Source of the DNA: Actinomycetes bacterium | Lineage (GTDB): Bacteria; Actinomycetota; JAICYB01 | Assembly (NCBI GenBank): GCA_025934435.1 | Contig: JAICYB010000025.1 | Location: 1 to 41,083 of the forward strand | Direction: 5' to 3' | DNA length: 41,083 nt | Shown: positions 1 to 6,983 of the stretch, one piece after another | Position numbering within the stretch: position 1 is the first letter of the stretch | How the letters are laid out: each line of letters begins with the position of its first letter | The notes under the pieces: generated by a model | Seen by the model: the letters and a program-made list of their open reading frames with translations, nothing else | What the model was told of the DNA's origin: nothing | Databases searched by the model: none | Made by a program: the position numbers and the translations under genes

Positions 1-629
1 CACCAGTCGCGGCGTCCGGTCTCGATCGCCCACATGAGCATCTTCTGGACCTCGCCCGGCGTCGGGATCTGTTCGTCGGTCACGGCTTTGATCGACGTGC
101 CTTTCCGGGCGCGGCCGTCGCTCGAGCTTCGCCGGGCCAACGGGATGTCCATGCAAGGGTTGTCCCGCCGCGCGATGAGTTGTTCTTCGATGCCCCACCG
201 GAACGATTGTTGGAGGACGGTTCGCGCGAAGCGCGCGCCCGTGCGTGACGGGCAGACACGGAAGAACTCGCGCTTCAGGTCGGCCGTCGTGATGAGGGCG
301 GCGTCGTGCTTTCCGATCAGGGGCACGACGAAGAGATCGAGGACGCGACGGTAGTCACGCTGTGTACGCGGACGGATGGGTTCGTCCGAACGCGTTCCCG
401 TCTTCCACTCGAACCATGCCTCGCAGAGAGCACCCACCGACAAGTGGTCGCCGGCCGGCGGTGCACCGAGATCCGCGCGGATCAGAGCCCTTTCGTGCTG
501 CCGAGCGGCGATCAGATCATCGATCGCTGACTGGATCGCTTCGAGCGAGTCGCGAACGATGGGTTTCGGCCGGACGAGAACGCGTAATCGCCGACCGTGT
601 TGCTGGATCGTGAAGCCGCGATATTTCAT
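1..629 (-). CDS. Tyrosine recombinase / phage-type integrase, C-terminal part outside the window
   Basis: The minus-strand frame starting with ATG at 629 is open to the left edge, giving 209 codons and no stop. Residues of about 65-165 look like the SAM-like core-binding domain of phage integrases: a start such as LSVGALCEAWFEWK, then RPRTQRDYRRVLDLFVVPLIG, then LITTADLK and VLQQSFRWGIEEQLIARRDNP. The catalytic domain begins near residue 190 (PTPGEVQKML), so the R-H-R-H-Y residues lie beyond the edge and activity cannot be judged. A GGGAGG ribosome site lies 4 bases before the ATG. The gene reads away from the 3' end of a tRNA-Asn 92 bases upstream, the usual place for the integrase of an element inserted in a tRNA. 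Family call is firm; whether the element is intact is unknown. Confidence 0.85.
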   Translation of the reverse strand, partial: MKYRGFTIQQHGRRLRVLVRPKPIVRDSLEAIQSAIDDLIAARQHERALIRADLGAPPAGDHLSVGALCEAWFEWKTGTRSDEPIRPRTQRDYRRVLDLFVVPLIGKHDAALITTADLKREFFRVCPSRTGARFARTVLQQSFRWGIEEQLIARRDNPCMDIPLARRSSSDGRARKGTSIKAVTDEQIPTPGEVQKMLMWAIETGRRDW

Positions 630-644
630 CCCACCTCCCGTTTT

Positions 645-673
645 GGATGCATTTCTGGATGCAAACTGCATCC
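645..673. repeat. Three GGATGCA boxes (two direct, one inverted) upstream of the integrase
   Basis: GGATGCA occurs at 645-651 and 657-663 in direct orientation 12 bases apart, and inverted as TGCATCC at 667-673. The last two form a 7-bp dyad around AAC. The array is AT-richer than its surroundings and lies 16-44 bases before the integrase ATG and about 50 bases from the tRNA-Asn 3' end. It could be arm-type sites for the integrase, sites for an excision factor, or an operator. The function is inferred from position only. Confidence 0.5.
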
Positions 674-721
674 AATCGCTCAGAGCGTAGAAGGAGGCAG
701 TGACAGAACTGCTGGTGGGAG

Positions 722-794
722 CTCCGGGGGTGGGACTCGAACCCACAACCTACGGATTAACAGTCCGCCGCGCTGCCAGTTGCGCCACCCCGGA
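722..794 (-). tRNA. tRNA-Asn (anticodon GTT)
   Basis: The minus strand from 794 to 722 folds as a 73-base cloverleaf. The acceptor stem is TCCGGGG with CCCCGGA, the D arm is GCGC/GCGC, and the anticodon stem is GCGGA/TCCGT with loop CTGTTAA, giving anticodon GTT. The T arm is GTGGG-TTCGAGT-CCCAC and the discriminator base is G. CCA is not encoded. The gene lies between rpoD and a partial integrase, so its 3' half is the probable attachment site of an element to the left. A second copy of that 3' end would be expected at the far end of the element, outside the window. Confidence 0.95.
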
Positions 795-806
795 ACGGGT
801 CGTCCG

Positions 807-812
807 ATGCTA
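807..812 (-). promoter_or_regulatory. Possible -10 box for tRNA-Asn
   Basis: TAGCAT on the minus strand ends 12 bases before the tRNA 5' end, in the 36-base gap after the rpoD stop. No convincing -35 box is visible at the normal spacing, so this is a weak call. Confidence 0.3.
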
Positions 813-830
813 CAGCACCGCGCGAGCGAC

Positions 831-1937
831 CTATTCGATCAGGTCTTCGAGCTTCTCGATCTTGCTCGGATGCCGCAGTCGCGCGATCGTACGTGTCTCG
901 ATCTGCCGGATGCGCTCGCGCGTCACGTTGAACGCCTTCCCCACTTCTTCGAGCGTTCTCGGCTGACCGTCCTTGAGTCCGTAGCGCATCTCGATGACTT
1001 CTCGTTCGCGGTCGCCGAGGCCACCGAGGAGCTCGGCGATGTAGGAGTTGAGCATCGAGCGCACCGCGGCTTGCATCGGCTGATCGACGTTTTCGTCCTG
1101 GATGAAATCGCCGAGGCGGGAGTCGTCCTCCTCGCCGACCGGAGCTTCGAGCGAGATCGGGTCGAGACCCATCCGCAAGATCTCGGCGACGCGTTCGACG
1201 GGAAGGTCGAGTTCCTTCGCGAGCTCTGAGAACTTCGGCTCCCGGCCGAGCTGCTGCGCGAGCTCGCGCTGCATCTTCGAAACGCGAGTCATCGTCTCGA
1301 CCATGTGCACGGGGATGCGGATCGTCCGCGATTGATCGGCAAGAGCACGTGTGATCGCCTGACGGATCCACCACGTCGCGTAGGTCGAGAACTTGAAACC
1401 GCGCCGCCAGTCGAACTTCTCGACGGCGCGGATCAGGCCCAGGTTTCCCTCCTGGATGAGATCGAGGAGGGACAAACCCCGCCCGACGTAGCGCTTCGCG
1501 ATGGACACGACGAGCCTGAGGTTCGCCTCGATGAGGTGGTCTTTCGCACGCTGGCCGTCGCGCACCGTGTGCGACAGCTTGTCGCGGTCCTCCTCGCCGA
1601 GCCTGCCGTTCGTCGTCGCGAGCGTGTCGACGGCTTCGAGTCCGCCTTCCATCCGCTGCGCGAGCGAGACCTCGTCGGCGGCGGTGAGCAGCGGCACGCG
1701 GCCGATCTCGCGGAGGTACAACCTGATCGAGTCGGCGGTTTCGGCGTCTTCTTCTTTGAGGACGGACTTCTTGACCTTGCCCGCATCGAGGAGCTCGGTT
1801 TCGTCCGGCGCGTCTTCCGCTTTGAGCTCGGCTTCGTCCGGCTCGCCGATCGCTTCCAGCGCGGCGCGACGCTCTTCAAGGTCGTCACCAAGATGGATAC
1901 GTTCGAGCAGCTCCCCCGCCGCCTGCGTGTCTGCCAT
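831..1937 (-). CDS. rpoD: Primary sigma factor RpoD/SigA
   Basis: A sigma-70 factor of 368 residues that directs RNA polymerase to housekeeping promoters. Region 1.2 starts near [17 protein letters not shown]. Region 2 has [32 protein letters not shown] and [15 protein letters not shown], the core-binding and -10-recognition helices. Region 3 follows ([14 protein letters not shown]), and region 4.2 ends the protein ([19 protein letters not shown]) with its helix-turn-helix. The region before 1.2 is short and acidic, so the protein is shorter than the roughly 500-residue SigA of mycobacteria. GTG at 1943 overlaps the dnaG stop, but GGAG at 1943-1946 stands 5 bases before ATG 1937, which is therefore preferred. 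It is last in dgt-dnaG-rpoD, the actinobacterial form of the macromolecular synthesis operon. Confidence 0.95.
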   Translation of the reverse strand: MADTQAAGELLERIHLGDDLEERRAALEAIGEPDEAELKAEDAPDETELLDAGKVKKSVLKEEDAETADSIRLYLREIGRVPLLTAADEVSLAQRMEGGLEAVDTLATTNGRLGEEDRDKLSHTVRDGQRAKDHLIEANLRLVVSIAKRYVGRGLSLLDLIQEGNLGLIRAVEKFDWRRGFKFSTYATWWIRQAITRALADQSRTIRIPVHMVETMTRVSKMQRELAQQLGREPKFSELAKELDLPVERVAEILRMGLDPISLEAPVGEEDDSRLGDFIQDENVDQPMQAAVRSMLNSYIAELLGGLGDREREVIEMRYGLKDGQPRTLEEVGKAFNVTRERIRQIETRTIARLRHPSKIEKLEDLIE

Positions 1938-1939
1938 CG

Positions 1940-3802
1940 TCACTCCGTTGAGCTGAGCCTTCGCTTCTGCATCTCGAGCTCCAGCAACTCTTCGAAGAGG
2001 GCATCGTACGCCGCAGCGTCCCTGTTCGGGTCGAGCGATCGCAGACGGCTCTTGCGCTCCACTATATGACGCCCCACGGTGTTCAACTTCACGTGCCGAA
2101 GAGTATCGCGTGCGACGTGGTCCTCCGGCGTAGCGCCGACCGACAGCTGACTTGCGATCCGCCGCAGATCGGCATCTTGAACGCGTGCCGCGATGCGTCC
2201 GGCATCAACGGCTCCCTGCTCGGCCATCTCGTTCGCGAGCAAACGGAAGAGCGAACGGTGCAGCGGCAACGTGAAGTCGTCTTCGGTCGGTTGAAGCTCC
2301 TCGTCGTTCAACAGATCCGGATAAGCGAGGATCGAACGGAGCGCTTCGTGTTCGATCCGGTGATGTCCGGTGAGGACGACGGGCGCTTCGACCTTCGGTC
2401 CCGACGCCCCTCGGCGTCCACTCGATCGCGGTTGCGCATCGAGCGCCTTCACGACCTCCTGCGCGTCGACACCCGTGCGATCCGCGAGCCACAAGGCGTA
2501 CTCGTGACGCATCAGCGTGTCGCCGACCTGACGAAGGACGTCGACGCCGCGTCGAACGGCTCGCGTGCGTCCGTCGGGCGACTGGAGATCGGCGCCCTCG
2601 ATCGCACGCCGCAGCAGGAACTCGACGAGCGGGACCGCCGCGTCGAGCACGGTGGCGACGCCCTGCTCCCCTTCGGCTCGGACGAAATCGGCCGGGTCCT
2701 TCCCCTGCGGCAGGTTCGCGACCTGGACCTCCGGGAGCCACCCGCGCCCGATCGGGATCCATCCCGACCCGCGCACCTGATCGCCCGGCGAGAACGCGCC
2801 GGCAAGCTCTTCGGTGCGCTCCTTCGACATCGCGTTCTGTCCCGCGGCGTCCGCGTCGAGGCAGAGGATCACTCGAACGTCGCCGAAACGGGACGAGATC
2901 TCCTTCATGTGGTCTTCGGTGAGGGACGTCCCACACGTCGCGACCGCTTCGCCGATGCCGGCGGCTTGCAGCGCGATGACATCCGTGTACCCCTCGACGA
3001 GGACGAGACGCTTGCGCTGCACAACGTCCGCGCGCGCCCAGTTCGTGCCGTAGAGGATCCGCGACTTCTTGAAGATCGGCGACTCGCGGGAGTTCAGGTA
3101 CTTCGGCGCGTCCGGTGCGTCGTCCTGGCGGAACTCTTCGGGGAGGACGCGGCCGCCGATGCCGACGGGCCGTCCGGACGGATCGAAGATCGGGAACAGG
3201 ACGCGACCGTGGAACGTGTCGCGGATCCCACGCTGATCGCGCGTTGCGAGCCCAGCCGCCATCAGCTCTTCGGTCTTGTAGCCCGCGCGCGTCGCCGCGC
3301 GAACGACCGGATCGCGCTTCCACCCCCCGAACCCGATGCTGTACTTGTCGATGATCTCGGACGTGATCCCGCGCGACCCGAGATACGCGCGAACCGGCTC
3401 CGCGTCTTTGGCGGCGAGGAACTCGCGGTAGCGACGCACCGCGTGCTCCTGCAACGTATACAGACGCGAGCGCGACGACTCCTGCCGCTTCTGCCCGCCG
3501 GCGACCTCCCGAAGTTCGATGCCGTACCGTCGCGCGAGCGATTCGACCGCTTCCGGGAACGTGAGGCCTTCGATCTGTTCGAGGAACGTGAACACGCTTC
3601 CACCGGTCCCGCAACCGTGGCAAAAGTACAAACCCTTATCGGGGTTCACGACGAACGACGGCGTCTTCTCTTGATGGAAAGGACACAAGCCCTTCCAATC
3701 GCGGCCCGCTTTCCGCAGGCGAACGTGATCGCCGATCACCTCGACGATGTCCGCGCGGTCGTGAACCTCGTCGACGTCGTCTCTTTCGTACTTCGGGCTC
3801 AC
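1940..3802 (-). CDS. dnaG: DNA primase DnaG
   Basis: Primase of 620 residues that makes the RNA primers for replication. The N-terminal CHC2 zinc ribbon is complete: C40, H43, C61 and C64 ([17 protein letters not shown]). A Toprim domain follows with the catalytic EGYTD (E270) and the metal-binding DADAAG (316-321). The C-terminal part (from about 450) is the helicase-interaction region and is less conserved. The length is normal for the family. The start is GTG 3802, sharing GTGA with the dgt stop, and a GGGA ribosome site lies 6 bases upstream. The stop overlaps the beginning of rpoD, so the three genes are probably co-transcribed and translationally coupled. Confidence 0.96.
   Translation of the reverse strand: MSPKYERDDVDEVHDRADIVEVIGDHVRLRKAGRDWKGLCPFHQEKTPSFVVNPDKGLYFCHGCGTGGSVFTFLEQIEGLTFPEAVESLARRYGIELREVAGGQKRQESSRSRLYTLQEHAVRRYREFLAAKDAEPVRAYLGSRGITSEIIDKYSIGFGGWKRDPVVRAATRAGYKTEELMAAGLATRDQRGIRDTFHGRVLFPIFDPSGRPVGIGGRVLPEEFRQDDAPDAPKYLNSRESPIFKKSRILYGTNWARADVVQRKRLVLVEGYTDVIALQAAGIGEAVATCGTSLTEDHMKEISSRFGDVRVILCLDADAAGQNAMSKERTEELAGAFSPGDQVRGSGWIPIGRGWLPEVQVANLPQGKDPADFVRAEGEQGVATVLDAAVPLVEFLLRRAIEGADLQSPDGRTRAVRRGVDVLRQVGDTLMRHEYALWLADRTGVDAQEVVKALDAQPRSSGRRGASGPKVEAPVVLTGHHRIEHEALRSILAYPDLLNDEELQPTEDDFTLPLHRSLFRLLANEMAEQGAVDAGRIAARVQDADLRRIASQLSVGATPEDHVARDTLRHVKLNTVGRHIVERKSRLRSLDPNRDAAAYDALFEELLELEMQKRRLSSTE
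1943..1946 (-). promoter_or_regulatory. Ribosome binding site deciding the rpoD start
   Basis: GGAG on the minus strand lies inside the last codons of dnaG, 5 bases before ATG 1937. It overlaps the alternative GTG at 1943, which has no usable site of its own, so translation most likely begins at the ATG. Confidence 0.6.
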
Positions 3803-4773
3803 GTGATCCCTTTCGGCACGAATCGTTCCTCGTAGGCCCGTAGCGCGAACCTGTCCGTCATCCCGGACACGTAGTCGATCACACGTTGGTCGGTGTCGTC
3901 TTGGGGGCGGCGGTCCGGGAGCTCATCCGAGTGTTCACGGAAGTACTCACACAACATCTCCAACACGCGTGCGCCCTTCTCGGCCTCCGTTTTCGCCGGA
4001 CCGAGGTACACCCGTTCGAAGAGGAACGTCCGGAGCTTCGTCATCGCCTCGGACACGTCACCCGGCATGGCAACGGCTTCGGCGTCGATGCTCGCGTACA
4101 CGACACCGCGCACCATCGCGTTCACGCGGTCGCTGTACGAATCGCCGAGCAGGTGCGACGCCGCCGAGGGCAGATCCTCCTCGGACAGGATCCCCGCCCG
4201 GATCGCGTCGTCGAGATCGTGATTGATGTATGCGATGCGATCCGCCCACCGTGCGACGAGCGCTTCCGGCGTCGACGGCTCCGGCATGCGCCACGTGTGG
4301 TTGAGGATGCCGTCGCGGACTTCCCATGTGAGGTTCAGGTCGTCGAGAACGTCGACGACGCGCAACGACTGACGGTTGTGCTCGAAGGACAGACCCATCG
4401 CTTTCGCGAGCGCTTCTTCGCCGGCGTGGCCGAACGGGGTGTGTCCGACGTCGTGGCCCAGGCAGATCGCTTCGACGAGATCTTCGTTGAGACCGATGGC
4501 GCGGCAGATCGTGCGCGCAACCTGCGACACCTCGAGGGTGTGCGTGAGGCGCGTGCGGTAATGGTCACCCTCCGGCGCGAGGAACACCTGCGTCTTGTGC
4601 TTCAGGCGCCGGAACGACTTCGTGTGCAGGATCCGGTCCCGGTCGCGCTGGTAGTCCGTGCGGAGCGTATCCGGGTCCTCGGGACGCGCGCGCCCGCGCG
4701 TTTCCGTCACGCGCGTGGCCCACGGCGCCAGCGCCGCGTCCTCCAACTGCTCCGTCCTGGCCCTCGGTTCCAC
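3799..4773 (-). CDS. dgt: Deoxyguanosinetriphosphate triphosphohydrolase-like protein
   Basis: HD-domain dNTPase of 324 residues, which releases triphosphate from dGTP or other dNTPs. The metal ligands of the HD fold are visible: H78 (RLTHTLEVSQVAR), H107-D108 (CLGHDVGHTPFGH), with H111 and H116. The N-terminal segment DYQRDRDRILHTKSFRRLKHKTQVF is typical of the bacterial dGTPase group. Substrate choice cannot be read from sequence. The start is GTG 4773 with AGGGG 5 bases upstream. It is first in the dgt-dnaG-rpoD set, and a 15-base palindrome overlaps its likely -10 box, so this gap is where regulation of the set would act. Confidence 0.93.
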   Translation of the reverse strand: MEPRARTEQLEDAALAPWATRVTETRGRARPEDPDTLRTDYQRDRDRILHTKSFRRLKHKTQVFLAPEGDHYRTRLTHTLEVSQVARTICRAIGLNEDLVEAICLGHDVGHTPFGHAGEEALAKAMGLSFEHNRQSLRVVDVLDDLNLTWEVRDGILNHTWRMPEPSTPEALVARWADRIAYINHDLDDAIRAGILSEEDLPSAASHLLGDSYSDRVNAMVRGVVYASIDAEAVAMPGDVSEAMTKLRTFLFERVYLGPAKTEAEKGARVLEMLCEYFREHSDELPDRRPQDDTDQRVIDYVSGMTDRFALRAYEERFVPKGIT

Positions 4774-4801
4774 TCTTTCCCCTTCGCGCCTTCGGCGACG
4801 C

Positions 4802-4818
4802 CCCTCGGACCGAGGGTA
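4802..4818 (-). promoter_or_regulatory. Palindrome overlapping a candidate -10 box before dgt
   Basis: A perfect inverted repeat, CCCTCGG-A-CCGAGGG on the plus strand, lies at 4802-4816. Its one-base centre makes it a poor hairpin but a good protein-binding dyad. On the minus strand TACCCT (4813-4818) has the form of an actinobacterial -10 box and shares its last four bases with the dyad. Transcription would start near 4806, leaving a leader of about 33 bases before dgt. It is a candidate operator for dgt-dnaG-rpoD; the binding protein is unknown. Confidence 0.4.
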
Positions 4819-4835
4819 CGGGCGGCTGCGGACGG

Positions 4836-5723
4836 TTATGTGGCGGGTTTCTCAGCCTCGCCGTCGGCAAACGCACGTTCGTTGAACGAGCCGATGCCGG
4901 ACAGCATGTTCGCGAACTCCATCGGGATCACGAATTTCGTCGCCGGCGATGCGCCGATGGCCTTCAGCGCGTCGAGGTACTGGAGGCCCATCGTCTTCGC
5001 GTCGATCTTGCTGGCCGCGCCGTAGACGGTCTCGAGCGCTTGCGCGTAGCCCTCGGCTTGGAGGATCGCCGCTTGCCGGTTGCCTTCGGCGACGAGGACG
5101 GCCGCTTGCTTCTGGCCTTCGGCGACGGTGATCGTCGCCTGCCGCTGTCCCTCGGCCTCCGTGACCTGCGCGCGACGCGTACGTTCCGCCGACATCTGTC
5201 GCGTCATCGCGTCCTGAACGTCGGGCGGCGGGATGACCTCGCGGATCTCGACATTCGTCACCTTGACGCCCCAGCGTTCCGTCGTTTCGTCGAGCTTCGT
5301 CCGGAGCACCTCATTGATCTGGTCACGCTTCGCGAGGACGTCGTCGAGCGAGATGTCACCGATGACGGCACGAAGCGTCGTCGCGGAGACGTTCTCGGCC
5401 GCGCCGGCGAACTGCCCGACCTGCAAGACGGACATCACCGCGTCGACAACCTTGTAGAAGACGATGAAGTCGATGGAGATCGGCGCGTTGTCCTTCGTGA
5501 TCCCGGTCTGATGCGGGATCTCGAGGTACATCTCGCGCAGATCGACCCAAACGACACGGTCGACGAAGGGGACGACGACAACGAGGCCCGGTCCTTTCGT
5601 GCCGATGCAGCGTCCCAGTCGGAACACGACGAGCCGCTGATACTCGCGCACGATCTTCAGTGACGCTCGGAGGATCAAGAGCGCGAAGAGAACGATGACA
5701 CCGAGGGCGATCAGTACGGACAA
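4836..5723 (-). CDS. SPFH/band 7 (stomatin-like) membrane protein
   Basis: A 295-residue stomatin/prohibitin-family protein. One N-terminal membrane segment (about 3-20) is followed by the SPFH domain (about 25-185, with EYQRLVVFRLGR and GPGLVVVVPFVDRVVWVDLR). Next comes a coiled-coil-like stretch of four similar units based on VAEGxRQAAxL (residues 189-230), then a hydrophobic tail with GIGSF. Stomatins scaffold membrane protein complexes. The gene directly upstream is its usual partner, an NfeD-type protein, with 9 bases between them, so the two products probably form one membrane complex. The start is TTG 5723, supported by a full AGGAGG 5 bases away. Confidence 0.92.
   Translation of the reverse strand: MSVLIALGVIVLFALLILRASLKIVREYQRLVVFRLGRCIGTKGPGLVVVVPFVDRVVWVDLREMYLEIPHQTGITKDNAPISIDFIVFYKVVDAVMSVLQVGQFAGAAENVSATTLRAVIGDISLDDVLAKRDQINEVLRTKLDETTERWGVKVTNVEIREVIPPPDVQDAMTRQMSAERTRRAQVTEAEGQRQATITVAEGQKQAAVLVAEGNRQAAILQAEGYAQALETVYGAASKIDAKTMGLQYLDALKAIGASPATKFVIPMEFANMLSGIGSFNERAFADGEAEKPAT
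5034..5157 (-). repeat. Intragenic tandem repeat encoding VAEGxRQA units of the SPFH protein
   Basis: About four degenerate units of roughly 33 bases encode residues 189-230: EAEGQRQATIT, VAEGQKQAAVL, VAEGNRQAAIL and QAEGYAQAL. The similarity is clear in protein and partly in DNA (repeated CCTTCGGCGACG on the plus strand). Such units are normal for the helical region of SPFH proteins. Confidence 0.6.
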
Positions 5724-5728
5724 CCCTG

Positions 5729-5734
5729 CCTCCT
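5729..5734 (-). promoter_or_regulatory. Strong ribosome binding site fixing the TTG start of the SPFH gene
   Basis: AGGAGG on the minus strand overlaps the TAG stop of the nfeD-type gene and stands 5 bases before TTG 5723. It is a perfect anti-Shine-Dalgarno match paired with a rare start codon. Confidence 0.75.
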
Positions 5735-6971
5735 ATCGGTTGCGATCGACCTTCAGACGAAGGCCGCGATGCTCGACAACGTGGATCTTCGTTCCCGTCG
5801 GTATCTTTCCCTTCACCGACTCCGCCGTCCACTGCTCGCTACGGACGCGAACGGTCCCGACGGGATCCAGATCGCTCGTCGCGACGCCTTCAGCTCCGAC
5901 GACCGATGTGTCGGGCTTCGGCATCCGCCGGACTCGCCAGCCCGCGCGCATCACGGCGAGCATGAAGGCCGCGTCGATCGCGACGACGACCGCGAGGAAC
6001 GGACGCGACACCTCGACGATACTTCCCGCGTCGTACAGCAAGAGCCCGCCGAGCAGCAAGGCGATGACGCCGGCGATGCCCGCGAGATGTATGCCGGGCT
6101 TATGCGCTTCGATCATCAAGAAGGCCACGCCGGCGACGAGCAGGACGACGCCCGCGAGATTCACCGGGAGCAGTTCGAAACTCAGCAGCGCGAGCACCAG
6201 CGCGAACAATCCGACGACGGCGGGGATGCTCAGTCCGGGGTGGAACACCTCGAAGATGATCCCGGCGATCCCGAACAGGAAGAACAGGAACGCGAGGTTC
6301 GGATCGATGAGCGAGTCGAGGAAGCCGCGTCCGAGTGCGATCCCCTCGCCGTGGACGGTGTAATGCCGCAGGCCCGCTACGTGCAGCGCGGCCGCCGGCG
6401 TCGACGCGACGGCGTCGATCACGTTCATCGCTTTCGCTTCTTCGGCGCTCACACTCACGGAGCGTTCCACCGCGCGACCGGCCCACGCCGCGTTGCGCCG
6501 GCGGCGCTGCGCGATCGAACGGATGAAGGCCGCCGCGTCGTTCGTCACCTTGTGATCGAGCACTTGTCCCTGGACGCCCACGGGATGCGCGGCCCCCACG
6601 TTCGTCCCCGGAGCCATCGTCGCGCTGTCGCAGGCGAGCAGGATGAATGTGCCCGCCGACGCGGCACGAGCGCCGGACGGACCGACCCAGCACGCAACGA
6701 GCACGTGCGAGTCGATGATCGCGCGCACGATCTTGCGCATCGACGAATCGAGTCCACCCGGCGTGTCGATGCGAAGGAAGACCGCGGTGGCATGCCGCTT
6801 CTCCGCGTCGTGGATCCCGTTCACGATGTAGGACGCCGATATCGGCTGGACGGTGCCGTCGAGATCGAGGCGAACCACTTGCTCGGAAGCCGCGCCCGCG
6901 GACGAACCGAAGCAAAGGACCGCTCCGACGATCAGGGCCCCCGCTGCCACAAGCCGCACGCTGCCGCGCAC
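5733..6971 (-). CDS. NfeD-like membrane serine protease (stomatin partner)
   Basis: A 412-residue protein of the NfeD/STOPP family. Residues 1-28 look like a signal peptide ending near AGA-A. A ClpP-fold protease domain follows: GPSGARAASAG carries the probable nucleophile S105, and HKVTNDAAAFIRSIA carries the probable general base K141, matching the Ser-Lys dyad known in archaeal homologues that cleave stomatin tails. From about residue 205 there are four or so membrane segments (LAFLFFLFGIAGIIFEVFHPG and on), then a small soluble NfeD-type OB domain (about 345-405, GAEGVATSDLDPVG). The start GTG 6971 has no strong ribosome site, so a start a few codons later is possible. It lies 12 bases after ppdK and 9 before the SPFH gene. 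Confidence 0.9.
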   Translation of the reverse strand: MRGSVRLVAAGALIVGAVLCFGSSAGAASEQVVRLDLDGTVQPISASYIVNGIHDAEKRHATAVFLRIDTPGGLDSSMRKIVRAIIDSHVLVACWVGPSGARAASAGTFILLACDSATMAPGTNVGAAHPVGVQGQVLDHKVTNDAAAFIRSIAQRRRRNAAWAGRAVERSVSVSAEEAKAMNVIDAVASTPAAALHVAGLRHYTVHGEGIALGRGFLDSLIDPNLAFLFFLFGIAGIIFEVFHPGLSIPAVVGLFALVLALLSFELLPVNLAGVVLLVAGVAFLMIEAHKPGIHLAGIAGVIALLLGGLLLYDAGSIVEVSRPFLAVVVAIDAAFMLAVMRAGWRVRRMPKPDTSVVGAEGVATSDLDPVGTVRVRSEQWTAESVKGKIPTGTKIHVVEHRGLRLKVDRNR

Positions 6972-6983
6972 GACACAAGCCTA

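Noticed and set aside
2066..3835. A 589-codon open frame on the plus strand opposite dnaG
   Set aside because: It is an antisense shadow of a firmly identified gene, common in high-GC DNA, and shows no recognisable domain.
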